Source: Aeoliella sp052161615
GTDB lineage: Bacteria > Planctomycetota > Planctomycetia > Pirellulales > Lacipirellulaceae
Direction: 5' to 3'
Assembly (NCBI RefSeq): GCF_052161615.1
Contig: NZ_CP197417.1
Coordinates: forward strand, 2,170,001 to 2,234,000
DNA length: 64,000 nucleotides
The translations under genes and the position numbers were made by a program. Positions 17,409 to 25,493 of this stretch are shown piece by piece. Under the pieces are notes generated by a model. That model did no database searches, was not told the origin of the DNA, and saw nothing but the letters and a program-made list of their open reading frames with translations. Numbering within the stretch: position 1 is the first letter of the stretch; each line of letters opens with the position of its first letter.

Positions 17409-18440
17409 CTACGCACCGTGGCGAGTGTGTGCTGTGCGGCACTTTCGCACCGCAAGAAAACCCATCGAGCATCCCAAGCAAACCAACATCCAGCTCGCGG
17501 GCTCGGGCACGGCAACCGGCGAAATCAGCGCGCCGGTCGGTGTCGTGGACTCGCCGAACTGTGCTTTCCAGGTGGCGTAGTCCCCCTCGTCGATCAGCGT
17601 CGATTCGTCTTCGCTGGTGCCGACGGGCAGGATCGACTCGTGGGCCCCCAGGTTATCCCGCCATACCGTGTAGTCGGCCAGGTTTACGGTGCCATCGCCG
17701 TTAAAGTCGCCGGCGAGACCCGTGGGTGGCTCGCTTTGGGTGAGCGTTAAGTTCGAGAACGTCAGGTATTGGCCCGGCGAGTTCCACAGGCCCAGGCGAA
17801 GGCTTTGGACCGCCGAGTCAAACGCCATCGCCACCGCCGTATCGACCGACGAGAACACAGGGTCGCCTTCCGGTTCGCCCATGCCGTTCCAGATGCGAAG
17901 CTGCGCGGACGTCTCCGATTCCATGTAAAGCTTCACGTGGATGCCAGTAGTCGATGGCGTTAGCGAGTAGATGTAATAGTAGTCGTTGTTGTTCACGTCC
18001 TGCAGGTCCATTTGATTGAGCGAACCATCGAACAGCATTCGCGGTCCTGCGAGATTGCCAGGCCACGGGGCGTCGGTCATACCTTCGCGAAAATTTAGCG
18101 ACGCGTCGGCACCCATCCCGCCATTGTCGGGGCCCACGCCACTCAGGAAATAGTCGTACGACAGCGTCGTGCCGGGCGTGAGCGCCAAGGGCGCCGTCAC
18201 TACTTGGTCCGCCGCCTCGGCGCCGTAGAGCGTGATCGACGTAGCGTTGTATTCGTAGAACCCCTCGCCCGCAGCCGAGGTCCAACTGCGTCCCATGCTG
18301 TCGAACGTTGCCTGGGCGCTCGCAGTCGAGACGACCAGCATGGAGACTACCAGCCCCGCGGCGGCCGCGAGGGTGTTGCGAAGCCGGGCATGTAGGCGAG
18401 TTCGTTGAGTCGTGGTAGGCAGTACGAAGGTCGAAGTCAT
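17409..18440 (-). CDS. PEP-CTERM surface protein with dockerin-like repeat
   Basis: 343 aa. A signal peptide spans about 20-42 (TLAAAAGLVVSMLVVSTASA). The mature part resembles a beta-sandwich (SYDYFLSGVGPDNGGMG). A single dockerin/EF-hand-like segment, DFNGDGTVNLADYTVWRDNL, lies at about 245-264, with calcium-ligand spacing D-N-D-T. The C-terminus carries the PEP-CTERM sorting signal VPEPASWM, a hydrophobic stretch and a basic tail. Such proteins are exported and processed by an exosortase. It is the last gene of a minus-strand cluster with a DUF1559 protein and a fucosidase. Function unknown; an extracellular carbohydrate-binding role is inference. Confidence 0.82.
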   Translation of the reverse strand: MTSTFVLPTTTQRTRLHARLRNTLAAAAGLVVSMLVVSTASAQATFDSMGRSWTSAAGEGFYEYNATSITLYGAEAADQVVTAPLALTPGTTLSYDYFLSGVGPDNGGMGADASLNFREGMTDAPWPGNLAGPRMLFDGSLNQMDLQDVNNNDYYYIYSLTPSTTGIHVKLYMESETSAQLRIWNGMGEPEGDPVFSSVDTAVAMAFDSAVQSLRLGLWNSPGQYLTFSNLTLTQSEPPTGLAGDFNGDGTVNLADYTVWRDNLGAHESILPVGTSEDESTLIDEGDYATWKAQFGESTTPTGALISPVAVPEPASWMLVCLGCSMGFLAVRKCRTAHTRHGA

Positions 18441-18526
18441 GAGTTAACCTAGAACCAATTGGGGGGCGAATGGAGTGTAGGAGGAAACGGAACCGCCGAT
18501 TGCGCAGGCCTCTTCTGCTGAAACCG

Positions 18527-19618
18527 TTAGTAAGCTTCTCCGCCATTGCGCGAACCGCGGGCGGCGTGGATCGTCGGCTCGATGTCGAGCTCCACCAGCG
18601 ACACCGAGCCGTCGCACATTGCCATGACGAACCCGCCGGCGTGGGGGCCACCAAACTTGCGACGGCCGTACGCCTGCCCGTTCGAGCCCTTGGGGTTCTC
18701 GGTGTCGGACTGCAGGCGGTACTGCTGGTCGTACGCCGGATCGTAGTAGGTCATGCGGATGGTGTCGTTGTTGTTGCCGGCGAAGGCGGGTTCGTTGTCG
18801 CCATCGTCCAGGCCGCTTTCGTAGTTCTCGACGAACATCCACTTCTCGCCGAGCATGTAAGTGTTCGAAGTTCCGTCGATGACTTGCCGCATCTTCACTT
18901 CCGAGCGATAGAACGCAATGCCGTTCCAATTGCGGAATTGGTCCCCTTCGGCAGTGATCCGGTAACTCGGGCTATCGACGGGTTTGGTTGCCATCAGCCC
19001 GCCGGCGTTCTCGGCGGGACCGCCACCGATGGCGTCAGCGAGTTCGGTCGACTTGATGTTCCCGCCATTCGCGGCGTAGTCGGTCTTGCTCACCCGTTCG
19101 ATCGGCCGGCTGCAGAAGCGATAGGCGGCGCTCGCCGACTGGTAGTCGTACACGTTCAGCACTCGCCGCGAGGGGCACACCATCCCTTCGAACGGTGCCT
19201 GCACGCGGTCGCGGGCGTAGGTTCGCAGGCTGGCGGCGGGCGCTCCACTCCCCAGGTCGTGCAGCGCGTCTTGCTCCATGAAGGGGAGCAAACTGTAGAG
19301 CCAACTGCCCGACTGATTTTTGCCGTAGCCCTGCTCCGGGAAACCAATCCACCACCACCCCCAGCCACCGGACGGAAAATAGCCGAGCGTGTCGTGATGA
19401 TTGTGAAACGCGATGCCGGCTTGCTTTAGCTGGTTGACGCACTGCGTCCGCCGCGCGGCCTCGCGGGCAGCTTGCACCGCGGGAAGCAGCAGCGCGACCA
19501 GAATGCCAATGATCGCAATCACGACGAGCAGCTCGACCAGCGTAAACGCCATGCGCCTTGGTGGTGAGCTACTACGAAAGCGAACGACCATGTGTGGTTG
19601 ATTCGGTGCGTATTGCAT
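18527..19618 (-). CDS. DUF1559-family type II pseudopilin-like protein
   Basis: 363 aa. The ATG at 19618 is supported by an AAGGAG six bases upstream. A prepilin-type leader ends at the basic SPPRRMA, followed by FTLVELLVVIAIIGILVALL at about 25-44, the canonical methylation and helix motif of type II/IV pilins (prepilin peptidase cleavage before F). The next segment, PAVQAAREAARRTQCVNQLK, is the hallmark of planctomycetal DUF1559 (SBP_bac_10) proteins. The long C-terminal beta-rich domain is typical of this expanded family. Exported and probably surface-assembled; exact role unknown. It lies between a PEP-CTERM gene and the GH29 gene on the same strand. Confidence 0.92.
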   Translation of the reverse strand: MQYAPNQPHMVVRFRSSSPPRRMAFTLVELLVVIAIIGILVALLLPAVQAAREAARRTQCVNQLKQAGIAFHNHHDTLGYFPSGGWGWWWIGFPEQGYGKNQSGSWLYSLLPFMEQDALHDLGSGAPAASLRTYARDRVQAPFEGMVCPSRRVLNVYDYQSASAAYRFCSRPIERVSKTDYAANGGNIKSTELADAIGGGPAENAGGLMATKPVDSPSYRITAEGDQFRNWNGIAFYRSEVKMRQVIDGTSNTYMLGEKWMFVENYESGLDDGDNEPAFAGNNNDTIRMTYYDPAYDQQYRLQSDTENPKGSNGQAYGRRKFGGPHAGGFVMAMCDGSVSLVELDIEPTIHAARGSRNGGEAY

Positions 19619-19656
19619 GGCATCTCCTTGAGCTGATAAACCGTGATAGGCTATTA

Positions 19657-21225
19657 CTAGGGGGCGCTGTTCGAACCGTTGGTGGGACGCTCGGGGGACG
19701 CGCTGAGCGCGCCAAACTCCGACACCACGGGCACAGCGTCTGCCTGAGCGATTCGCAGGCGAATTCGCGACGTCTCCACCGGCTTCTCTAGCAGGTGGAT
19801 CCGCTGGTACCCCATCGAAGTCCCTTGGGCGATCGTCTCAAACGCGCCATCGAGCTCGGCTTCGATAACGTACTCGCCGATGCGCTGCCCCAGCGCGATG
19901 TGTTCTTTCGCCACGACTCCGGTTACTCGCTGGGGCTGTGCGAAATCGAGTTCGACGAATCCCGTCCGCTCGCCGTCGTCCATTGTCCAGTAAGTAGTCG
20001 AGTCGCCATCGACGACGTTTGGGCCACCGAATCGCTGTTCGTTGCCCGCACGCGTGCCACTAGTACGAACCTGGGTCTTGTCGTCTACCAATCGCTCGCC
20101 GAGCAGTCGCTCGCGGGCCGCGCGAAACTCCTGCAGCCGAGTGATGTCGCTTGCGTCCAACTTGCCGTCAGGGCCGGGCGGGACATCGAGCAGCAGGTTG
20201 ACCGAGCGGCCGACCGTCACCAGGTACATGTCGATCAGGTCGTCGGTCGACTTGGGCGATTCACTGGCGTGGTAAAACCAGCCGCTGCGAAGTCGGGCGT
20301 CGGCTTCTGCCGGGGTCCAGTACTCGCCGTTGCGAACGCCGGGCTCCAGCTCTTCAGGGGTTGCACGCTGACCGTCTTGCGTCCGGTCGAACGTGTGCCA
20401 ATTGGTCTCAGGGGCGCGGCCTTCTTCGTTGCCTACCCAACGTGCGTCGACTCCTTGATGCCCCCACATGATCGCGTGAGGCTGATGTTCGCGGATGATG
20501 TCGCGATACCGCAACCAATCGAATGTCTGGACAGTATCACTGCCACTTGCCCCGTCGAGCCACACTTCGCGAACGTCGATCGTCGAGCCATCCGAAAGCT
20601 TCATCGTGACCAGTTCGGTCAATTGCGCGGCGTAGTAGTCGTTGTAGTCGCCGGGCGATGCGTCGCCGAAGAGTTGGGGTTCTTCGTACTTGGTGCCCTT
20701 TAACTTCGGTTTCGGGACGGCCGGATCGCGGTGCATGTCCCAAGGCGACAGGTAGATGCCAAACCACAGGCCATGCTTCTTCGCCGATTCCGCCGCCATT
20801 CGCACCACGTCGGCGTCGAGCCCCGCCGCCGCGCGCTTCGCAGCCCATTGGCTGTTGCCGATGCGGTACTCAGTAGTCTTCGTGTCCCACAGCGCCATCC
20901 CATCGTGGTGCTTGGCGGTGAGAATCATGCCCGTCATCCCCGCGGCCTTCAGCTCGCGGGCCCACTGATCGGTGTCGAGCTCCGTGGGATCGAACACATC
21001 GGGCGTGCTCTGGCTCCAGCCCCACTCTTCGTCGGTGAACGTGTCGGGACCGAAGTGCAAGAACGCGTAGTACTCCTGCGCGTGCCAGTCGAGTTGCCGC
21101 TCGGAAGGCACCGCGCCGTAAGGAGCCGGAGCCTCTTCGGCGTGAGCCGGCATCATCACGGCGTACGCAGCGAGAAGTGCGAGTACCGCGAGCATTCGAT
21201 CAAGGGTTTTACAGACGATGTTCAT
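19657..21225 (-). CDS. GH29 alpha-L-fucosidase, secreted, with F5/8-type C-terminal domain
   Basis: 522 aa from the ATG at 21225; the upstream in-frame extension lacks signal-like sequence, while this start gives a normal signal peptide (MLAVLALLAAYAVMMPAHA). The catalytic part shows AFLHFGPDTFTDEEWG, GMILTAKHHDGMALW and VREVWLDGASGSD; the Asp of WLDGA is the expected GH29 nucleophile. From about residue 420 a discoidin-like domain follows (DGDSTTYWTMDDGER, FVELDFAQPQRVTGV), common at the C-terminus of bacterial fucosidases. It should release alpha-L-fucose from extracellular (algal) glycans. It sits within an ECF sigma/FecR-headed cluster that may control its expression. Confidence 0.93.
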   Translation of the reverse strand: MNIVCKTLDRMLAVLALLAAYAVMMPAHAEEAPAPYGAVPSERQLDWHAQEYYAFLHFGPDTFTDEEWGWSQSTPDVFDPTELDTDQWARELKAAGMTGMILTAKHHDGMALWDTKTTEYRIGNSQWAAKRAAAGLDADVVRMAAESAKKHGLWFGIYLSPWDMHRDPAVPKPKLKGTKYEEPQLFGDASPGDYNDYYAAQLTELVTMKLSDGSTIDVREVWLDGASGSDTVQTFDWLRYRDIIREHQPHAIMWGHQGVDARWVGNEEGRAPETNWHTFDRTQDGQRATPEELEPGVRNGEYWTPAEADARLRSGWFYHASESPKSTDDLIDMYLVTVGRSVNLLLDVPPGPDGKLDASDITRLQEFRAARERLLGERLVDDKTQVRTSGTRAGNEQRFGGPNVVDGDSTTYWTMDDGERTGFVELDFAQPQRVTGVVAKEHIALGQRIGEYVIEAELDGAFETIAQGTSMGYQRIHLLEKPVETSRIRLRIAQADAVPVVSEFGALSASPERPTNGSNSAP

Positions 21226-21347
21226 TGCAACTCGAATCAAACAATTAACTTGCTTCCCCGTGGGGCGAATACCCTGAGTCAGGGGATGGTGCGGGCATCG
21301 CCCCACGGAGAAACCAATTCACGGGAGTGGGCAAGCAGTGCCTTCGA

Positions 21348-22076
21348 TCACTGCTTGGCACTCAAGAACCTTCGGCTGCCACGAAGGGTCCCCGCGATCA
21401 CAAACACTAGGCCCGCCAGCACCAACGACGATGGCTCGGGGACGATGCCGAACTCCGAGATCGTCACCGGTTGACTGTTGGCGTACGAACCGATGCGAAA
21501 CGTGTCGATGTCGGCGATGTTCGTGAGGTTCACCGTCTGAACCGCGGCTACTGCGTACACACCGGGCGAAATCTGGTTGCTAATCGTCAGCTCGGCCGTG
21601 GTTTCGGTATCGAATGTGAAGCTGAACTTCACGCCATCTGTCGGCGTCGTCGTGTTGATGTTGGAGTACTGAACGTTGTTTACGAACGACTGAAAGTAAA
21701 GTTGGTTCGGAGCGCTACGATACAAGATGCGATCCGCGGCCAGACTCCCACCGCAGCACGAGCCTGTCGAATCGTTCGAGCCGAACTGCACCGATACGTC
21801 CCAGAAACTGCCGAGCGATCCGGTGTCGATGTCGAGCAGGAACTCGAGCGTGTCGCCCACGCTTGCCGAGAACAGGGTCGACATTCCTGAGTCGAGTCCA
21901 TCGTTCGTGGTGCCGACGATGCGGCCTGTGTTGGCGTCGACGGCGGTGTAAGTAGAAACGCCATTGTCGACCGTGGTCCAATCGCGACCACTAAAACTAA
22001 TGGTGCCTGCAAAGCCAGAAGTGGAAAGCAGCAACGCCCCCAGCGTCGCGATCATGACTGCGTGTGCCAATCTCAT
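21348..22076 (-). CDS. PEP-CTERM exported protein
   Basis: 242 aa from the ATG at 22076, which has GAGAGG about nine bases upstream. The signal peptide is AHAVMIATLGALLLSTSGFAG; the mature region (SFSGRDWTTVDNGVSTYTAV) is a predicted jelly-roll type beta domain; the C-terminus is VPEPSSLVLAGLVFVIAG plus a basic tail, the exosortase sorting signal. The start of the mature domain (SGRDWTT) resembles that of the other PEP-CTERM protein of this cluster (MGRSWTS), suggesting related domains. Function unknown; extracellular. Confidence 0.82.
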   Translation of the reverse strand: MRLAHAVMIATLGALLLSTSGFAGTISFSGRDWTTVDNGVSTYTAVDANTGRIVGTTNDGLDSGMSTLFSASVGDTLEFLLDIDTGSLGSFWDVSVQFGSNDSTGSCCGGSLAADRILYRSAPNQLYFQSFVNNVQYSNINTTTPTDGVKFSFTFDTETTAELTISNQISPGVYAVAAVQTVNLTNIADIDTFRIGSYANSQPVTISEFGIVPEPSSLVLAGLVFVIAGTLRGSRRFLSAKQ

Positions 22077-22124
22077 AAGACATAACCTCTCAAAGTGATG
22101 TGACGACAAAGCACCAGACACCCA

Positions 22125-22147
22125 CGCTTGCCGGCTAGCGGCAAGCG
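22125..22147. repeat. Inverted repeat upstream of the PEP-CTERM gene
   Basis: CGCTTGCC and GGCAAGCG flank a 7-nt centre (GGCTAGC), giving an 8-9 bp stem about 50 bases upstream of the PEP-CTERM start and after the FecR gene. It could act as a REP-type element, an mRNA stabiliser or a terminator; no T tract follows on the minus strand. Confidence 0.45.
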
Positions 22148-22296
22148 GGACTAAAAATGCGGAACTTGGAAAGCACTCGAATAGAAAGCGAGCTAACCTG
22201 CTGGCCCGTGGTCACACGCCCAAGTGGGAGCGCGCAGCACGAGCCGACTCTGGGACAACACTCTCCGCGGTTAAGGTGCCGTGGCACCAGCTTCGC

Positions 22297-24006
22297 CTAG
22301 AACTCTCGATAGCGGGGGTCAAGCCTCATCTCGATCACCGCATCACCAAACGCTACCCAATCGAAGGCGGTATCGCCGTTCGAGTCGGTCACTGCAAGCA
22401 CCAGGAACCGATCTTTCGATGTCAGGGGTATCTCAATCATCGCCGGACCGTCTTCGCGACTAAACGCCCGGCGGAAATATCGTTGTTCGCCATCCACCAG
22501 CACCCACGCATCGGCCTCGAAACGCTCGGGTTTCGCCTCCAAGTTTCCTACGAGGGCCCGGAACAAGGACGCCTCGCAGTTGGGGTGCTTGCGACGAATC
22601 GCGTGCAAGTCGAACGTAATGCCACCGTTGCTATGGATACCAATCAGGCCATGTCCTTCGGGCGACAGCTCTTCGGCTTTGTTCGCAATGTGCAGCCAAT
22701 TGACGTAGCCATACACGCCATCTTGAAACTCTAGTTTTAGCGGCGGCAAATGATGCTCGGTCGAGGGTCGTCGGGCCATGATCGCGCCGCTCCACGCCTT
22801 GCCGCTAGTCACCGGGAAGTGAGCAAACCGCCGACCAATCGAGTCGACCTGCACCGAACCGACGCTTCCGTCCGGGACGAATACCCCATCAATGCCCGAC
22901 AAACCGGACGTGGTGAGGTATCCCTTCGTTTCGGTGAGCGTATCTTGGTAGCTGCCGACCCGCTCGCCGTCCTTCAAATGAATTCCGCTATGCATCAACT
23001 CGGTGGTGCCCGCGTCGCCGGCGACCAGTTCGGCGAGGCTTACCACGGTCTCGGCTTGCGACAAGTAGCGGACGAAACGCAGATGATCGGGATGCAGCAT
23101 CGGGAACAATTCGCCAGTGTTCGCGTCGAGCCGTGCCCCTTCGCTGCCCGTGAGCCGCAAGCTGCTGTGCGGACCGTAGGCGTCGCGGACTGCGAGCGTC
23201 ACTTTGCCGTAGTACACCCGCATCTCGACCGAGCCATCGTCGTCCACCTCGGCACCAAACTCACCCGCATCCGCCGACAACGTCCCGCGATCGGATTCCA
23301 CAAAAAACGGTCCGCAGTCCGCCGGCACGTACGCAGCGACTCGCCCTTTGGTGAGCTTCACCGCGTTGCCACTCTCAATGCCCACGCTCGCCGGACCTTG
23401 AAGGACGACTCTCGCCCCGCTGGCCATCTGGATTTCGGCCAGGCCCTCGCGAAGCTCAAGCCCTGTCCCCTGTGGGAAGTAGGTCCCTTCGATGATGTAG
23501 GGTTCCTCCCCTGCCCAAGTTGCACCCACCGCCCCTTCGAGCTTGGCCAAGATCACCGGCGCTATTTCTTCGGTGCCCTGGTTCGCTTGTGGAAGTTGGG
23601 AGCCGTTGCGCTGGAGCCATAGCAAACCTCCGCACACGACAGCCAGTAGACTCGCGCAGACGGAGATCGCAATGAACCGGCCGAGCCACTTACGGGACCT
23701 TCGCGAATCGACTTCCGATGCATTGCGGACGCGGCGTTCGTGTACCATTTCCGAGTCTTCATAGATGGACGGATCCATCAGCAGCGATTCGGGCAGCAAC
23801 AGGCCGTCTTCGTCTTCTTCGCCCCCCGCGTGCTCACGAACCGCCGTTTGCAAATCCATGTAACGGACGTACGCCAGGCGCGCCGAGCGGTCGCTCGTCA
23901 GGATCGACTCGAGCTCCCGCTGCTTGTCGTCGGACAGGCCTTGATCGCACAGCTCGTCGAGGAGCTGCAGCAACTGCGGGTGGCGATGGGTGGAATGAGT
24001 GCTCAT
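22297..24006 (-). CDS. FecR-domain membrane regulator with C-terminal NPCBM-like sugar-binding domain
   Basis: 569 aa, start overlapping the sigma-factor stop by four bases. The N-terminal about 60 residues (LLDELCDQGLSDDKQRELES) are the cytosolic anti-sigma-like helices typical of planctomycetal FecR proteins. One membrane span lies at about 105-130. The FecR-like beta domain follows, including GTLSADAGEFGAEV and VRVYYGKVTLAV-like strands. The last about 170 residues (GLIGIHSNGGITFDLHAIRR, VTDSNGDTAFDWVAFGDAVI) match NPCBM-type carbohydrate-binding domains. It is likely the membrane partner that restrains or activates the co-transcribed ECF sigma factor, with an external sugar-binding sensor (inference). 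Confidence 0.82.
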   Translation of the reverse strand: MSTHSTHRHPQLLQLLDELCDQGLSDDKQRELESILTSDRSARLAYVRYMDLQTAVREHAGGEEDEDGLLLPESLLMDPSIYEDSEMVHERRVRNASEVDSRRSRKWLGRFIAISVCASLLAVVCGGLLWLQRNGSQLPQANQGTEEIAPVILAKLEGAVGATWAGEEPYIIEGTYFPQGTGLELREGLAEIQMASGARVVLQGPASVGIESGNAVKLTKGRVAAYVPADCGPFFVESDRGTLSADAGEFGAEVDDDGSVEMRVYYGKVTLAVRDAYGPHSSLRLTGSEGARLDANTGELFPMLHPDHLRFVRYLSQAETVVSLAELVAGDAGTTELMHSGIHLKDGERVGSYQDTLTETKGYLTTSGLSGIDGVFVPDGSVGSVQVDSIGRRFAHFPVTSGKAWSGAIMARRPSTEHHLPPLKLEFQDGVYGYVNWLHIANKAEELSPEGHGLIGIHSNGGITFDLHAIRRKHPNCEASLFRALVGNLEAKPERFEADAWVLVDGEQRYFRRAFSREDGPAMIEIPLTSKDRFLVLAVTDSNGDTAFDWVAFGDAVIEMRLDPRYREF

Positions 24007-24587
24007 TGTCCGTTTCCGTGTTTACCCTCTCCGCCTGTCGACACGCACTCTTGCAGTGTCCGTCGGATCCGATTCAGGGCCTTGTACACCGTATTCACAG
24101 GCCGTGCCAAAAGAACGGCCGCGTTTTGAATGGTGGTCGAATGAGGACCATAGCATTCGCGAAGGATGCGTCGATCCGATTCACGCAGCGTCGTGATGCA
24201 CATCGCGAGTCGTTCGCGTCGCCACTCGAGGTCTTCGGTCAGCGTCGACCTCGCCTCGGCAATCGCGTCCATGAGTTGGTCATTGAACAACAAGCGTTCG
24301 TTGCGCTGACGTCGCCGGAAATTGCGCACTTCAAATCGAGCGATCTGCACCGCCCAGTTTCGAAAGCTTGTTCCCGTTTGGAACGTGTCGAACTTCTGCC
24401 ACATCACCAAACGTGTCCGCTGCACCACGTCTTCGGCATCGCACCAATGGGGCAAGATGGCGTAAACCGTGGCCATCAACTCCGACTCACATCCCGCCAA
24501 TAGTTGGTTGAACGTGGCAAGCTGCGCGCTCGCGCGGTCAGGTGTTGGACGCGATGAGTCGTTTTCCACGCTCGACTGGGGATGCAT
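24003..24587 (-). CDS. ECF-type sigma-70 factor
   Basis: 194 aa. Region 2 is visible as YAILPHWCDAEDVVQRTRLV and MWQKFDTFQTGTSFRNWAVQ followed by the basic RNFRRRQRN. Region 4 is an HTH near the C-terminus (STTIQNAAVLLARPVNTVYK, ALNRIRRTL). Size and spacing fit the extracytoplasmic-function sigma factors expanded in Planctomycetes (Rhodopirellula/Verrucomicrobium type). It is co-transcribed with the FecR-like gene (four-base overlap) and heads the glycan cluster below it. Confidence 0.92.
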   Translation of the reverse strand: MHPQSSVENDSSRPTPDRASAQLATFNQLLAGCESELMATVYAILPHWCDAEDVVQRTRLVMWQKFDTFQTGTSFRNWAVQIARFEVRNFRRRQRNERLLFNDQLMDAIAEARSTLTEDLEWRRERLAMCITTLRESDRRILRECYGPHSTTIQNAAVLLARPVNTVYKALNRIRRTLQECVSTGGEGKHGNGQ

Positions 24588-24896
24588 GGAGGCGATCGGG
24601 GTGAAGTGTCGGAAGCGGCGCCTGCTTGCTGCACACCAACCTAACGTAAGCGGTGGCGAAGATTGGTATTGAGCGGGGCAAGATTTCTAAAAAATCCTCG
24701 CTCGGTTCCCCGCAGATAATTCCAGCGGGTGGGCTCCGGCTAGGGAGAGAGCAATCTCCAGGTTGTGCTCAAGGGCGTGGGGCAATGTTGCTGAGTAAGT
24801 CGCAAAACCCCGATGGAAACGGCTGAAAATGGCCGCCAGCAACTATTTTGAGAAAATGGCCATTTGTACATAAAAGGGACTTGAAAGTAGCCGCGC

Positions 24897-24916
24897 ATGT
24901 GTTCCAATGAACACAT
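24897..24916. promoter_or_regulatory. 20-bp operator-like palindrome
   Basis: ATGTGTTC-CAAT-GAACACAT: perfect 8-bp arms around a 4-bp centre, about 310 bases upstream of the ECF sigma start in AT-rich DNA. The layout suits a dimeric regulator; no regulator is known. Confidence 0.45.
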
Positions 24917-24977
24917 TCTCACGGATTGAGAGAGGACGTTCTTTGACAACCTAAATTACCACCAACGACAAGCTAAA

Positions 24978-25081
24978 CCCGGCATAAATGCCGGGCCTAA
25001 TGGGCAATGGGGTTCGCTACCGAGGATGGCGAACGACTGGATGCGGCGTCCGCGGAAATTAGACCCGGCGTTTACGCCGGG
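24978..25081. repeat. Pair of REP-like palindromes
   Basis: CCCGGCAT-AA-ATGCCGGG (24978-24995) and CCCGGCGT-TT-ACGCCGGG (25064-25081) are perfect 8+2+8 palindromes differing only by compensatory changes in the stem (A/T to G/C pair) and the 2-nt centre. Their starts are 86 bases apart. Compensated arms indicate that the hairpin itself is conserved, as in REP/BIME elements. Confidence 0.65.
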
Positions 25082-25310
25082 GTGGCGATGTCGCGTTCTT
25101 TCAGCGGTCGAGGAGTACACGCACCACCGGCCGGAGCGTGATGGAGACCGCCATGGGCCCGCGGTGTGCCAGTGGGAAACAAACGCAACCGATCAGCCCC
25201 CACGTGCCGTGCTCCCCCAGTTGGCGTCGATGCGTTTCGCGTGATGTCGAATCGCAGCGGTTATTGCCCAATCACTTCGGGGAGGGAGGGAAGAATGTCA
25301 TGGGCGAAAG

Positions 25311-25478
25311 AGAGTAAAGTCGCACCTGCGGCTTCGCGCTGCGACATTACTCTTCGCACAAGCTTCGCCCGCGAGTTCGTAAGCCATGGAGACAATGCGA
25401 CTTACGCCAAAACTCCTGCAAGACGTGAAAAGAGTAAAGTCGCACCCAATGAAATAGTGACGAACTGCGACATGACTC
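25311..25478. repeat. Two imperfect inverted-repeat elements sharing a 16-bp direct repeat
   Basis: AGAGTAAAGTCGCACC occurs at 25311-25326 and again at 25431-25446, exactly 120 bases apart. Each copy is followed by a near-complement: TGCGACATTACTCT at 25340-25353 (13 of 14 positions pair) and TGCGACATGACTCC at 25466-25479 (11 of 14). A further partial TGCGACTT lies between them at 25396. They sit just downstream of the S9 peptidase stop and may form 3' hairpins or be MITE-like remnants. Confidence 0.6.
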
Positions 25479-25493
25479 CCCTGCCCTGGCTGC

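Larger units (their letters stand above)
24588..25493. other. 0.9-kb gene-free spacer rich in palindromes
   Basis: No coding region can be supported here. From left to right it holds a GCGGGG/CCCCGC hairpin (24673-24713), a 12-bp palindrome AAATGGCCATTT (24854-24865), a 20-bp operator-like palindrome (24897-24916), two REP-like CCCGGC palindromes (24978-24995 and 25064-25081) and two copies of a longer imperfect inverted repeat (25311-25353 and 25431-25478). The left 350 bases are visibly more AT-rich than the flanks and probably contain the sigma-operon promoter. Confidence 0.65.

Noticed and set aside
24740..24949. 69-aa minus-strand frame in the AT-rich spacer
   Set aside because: It spans the palindromes, has no ribosome-binding site and no protein-like pattern.
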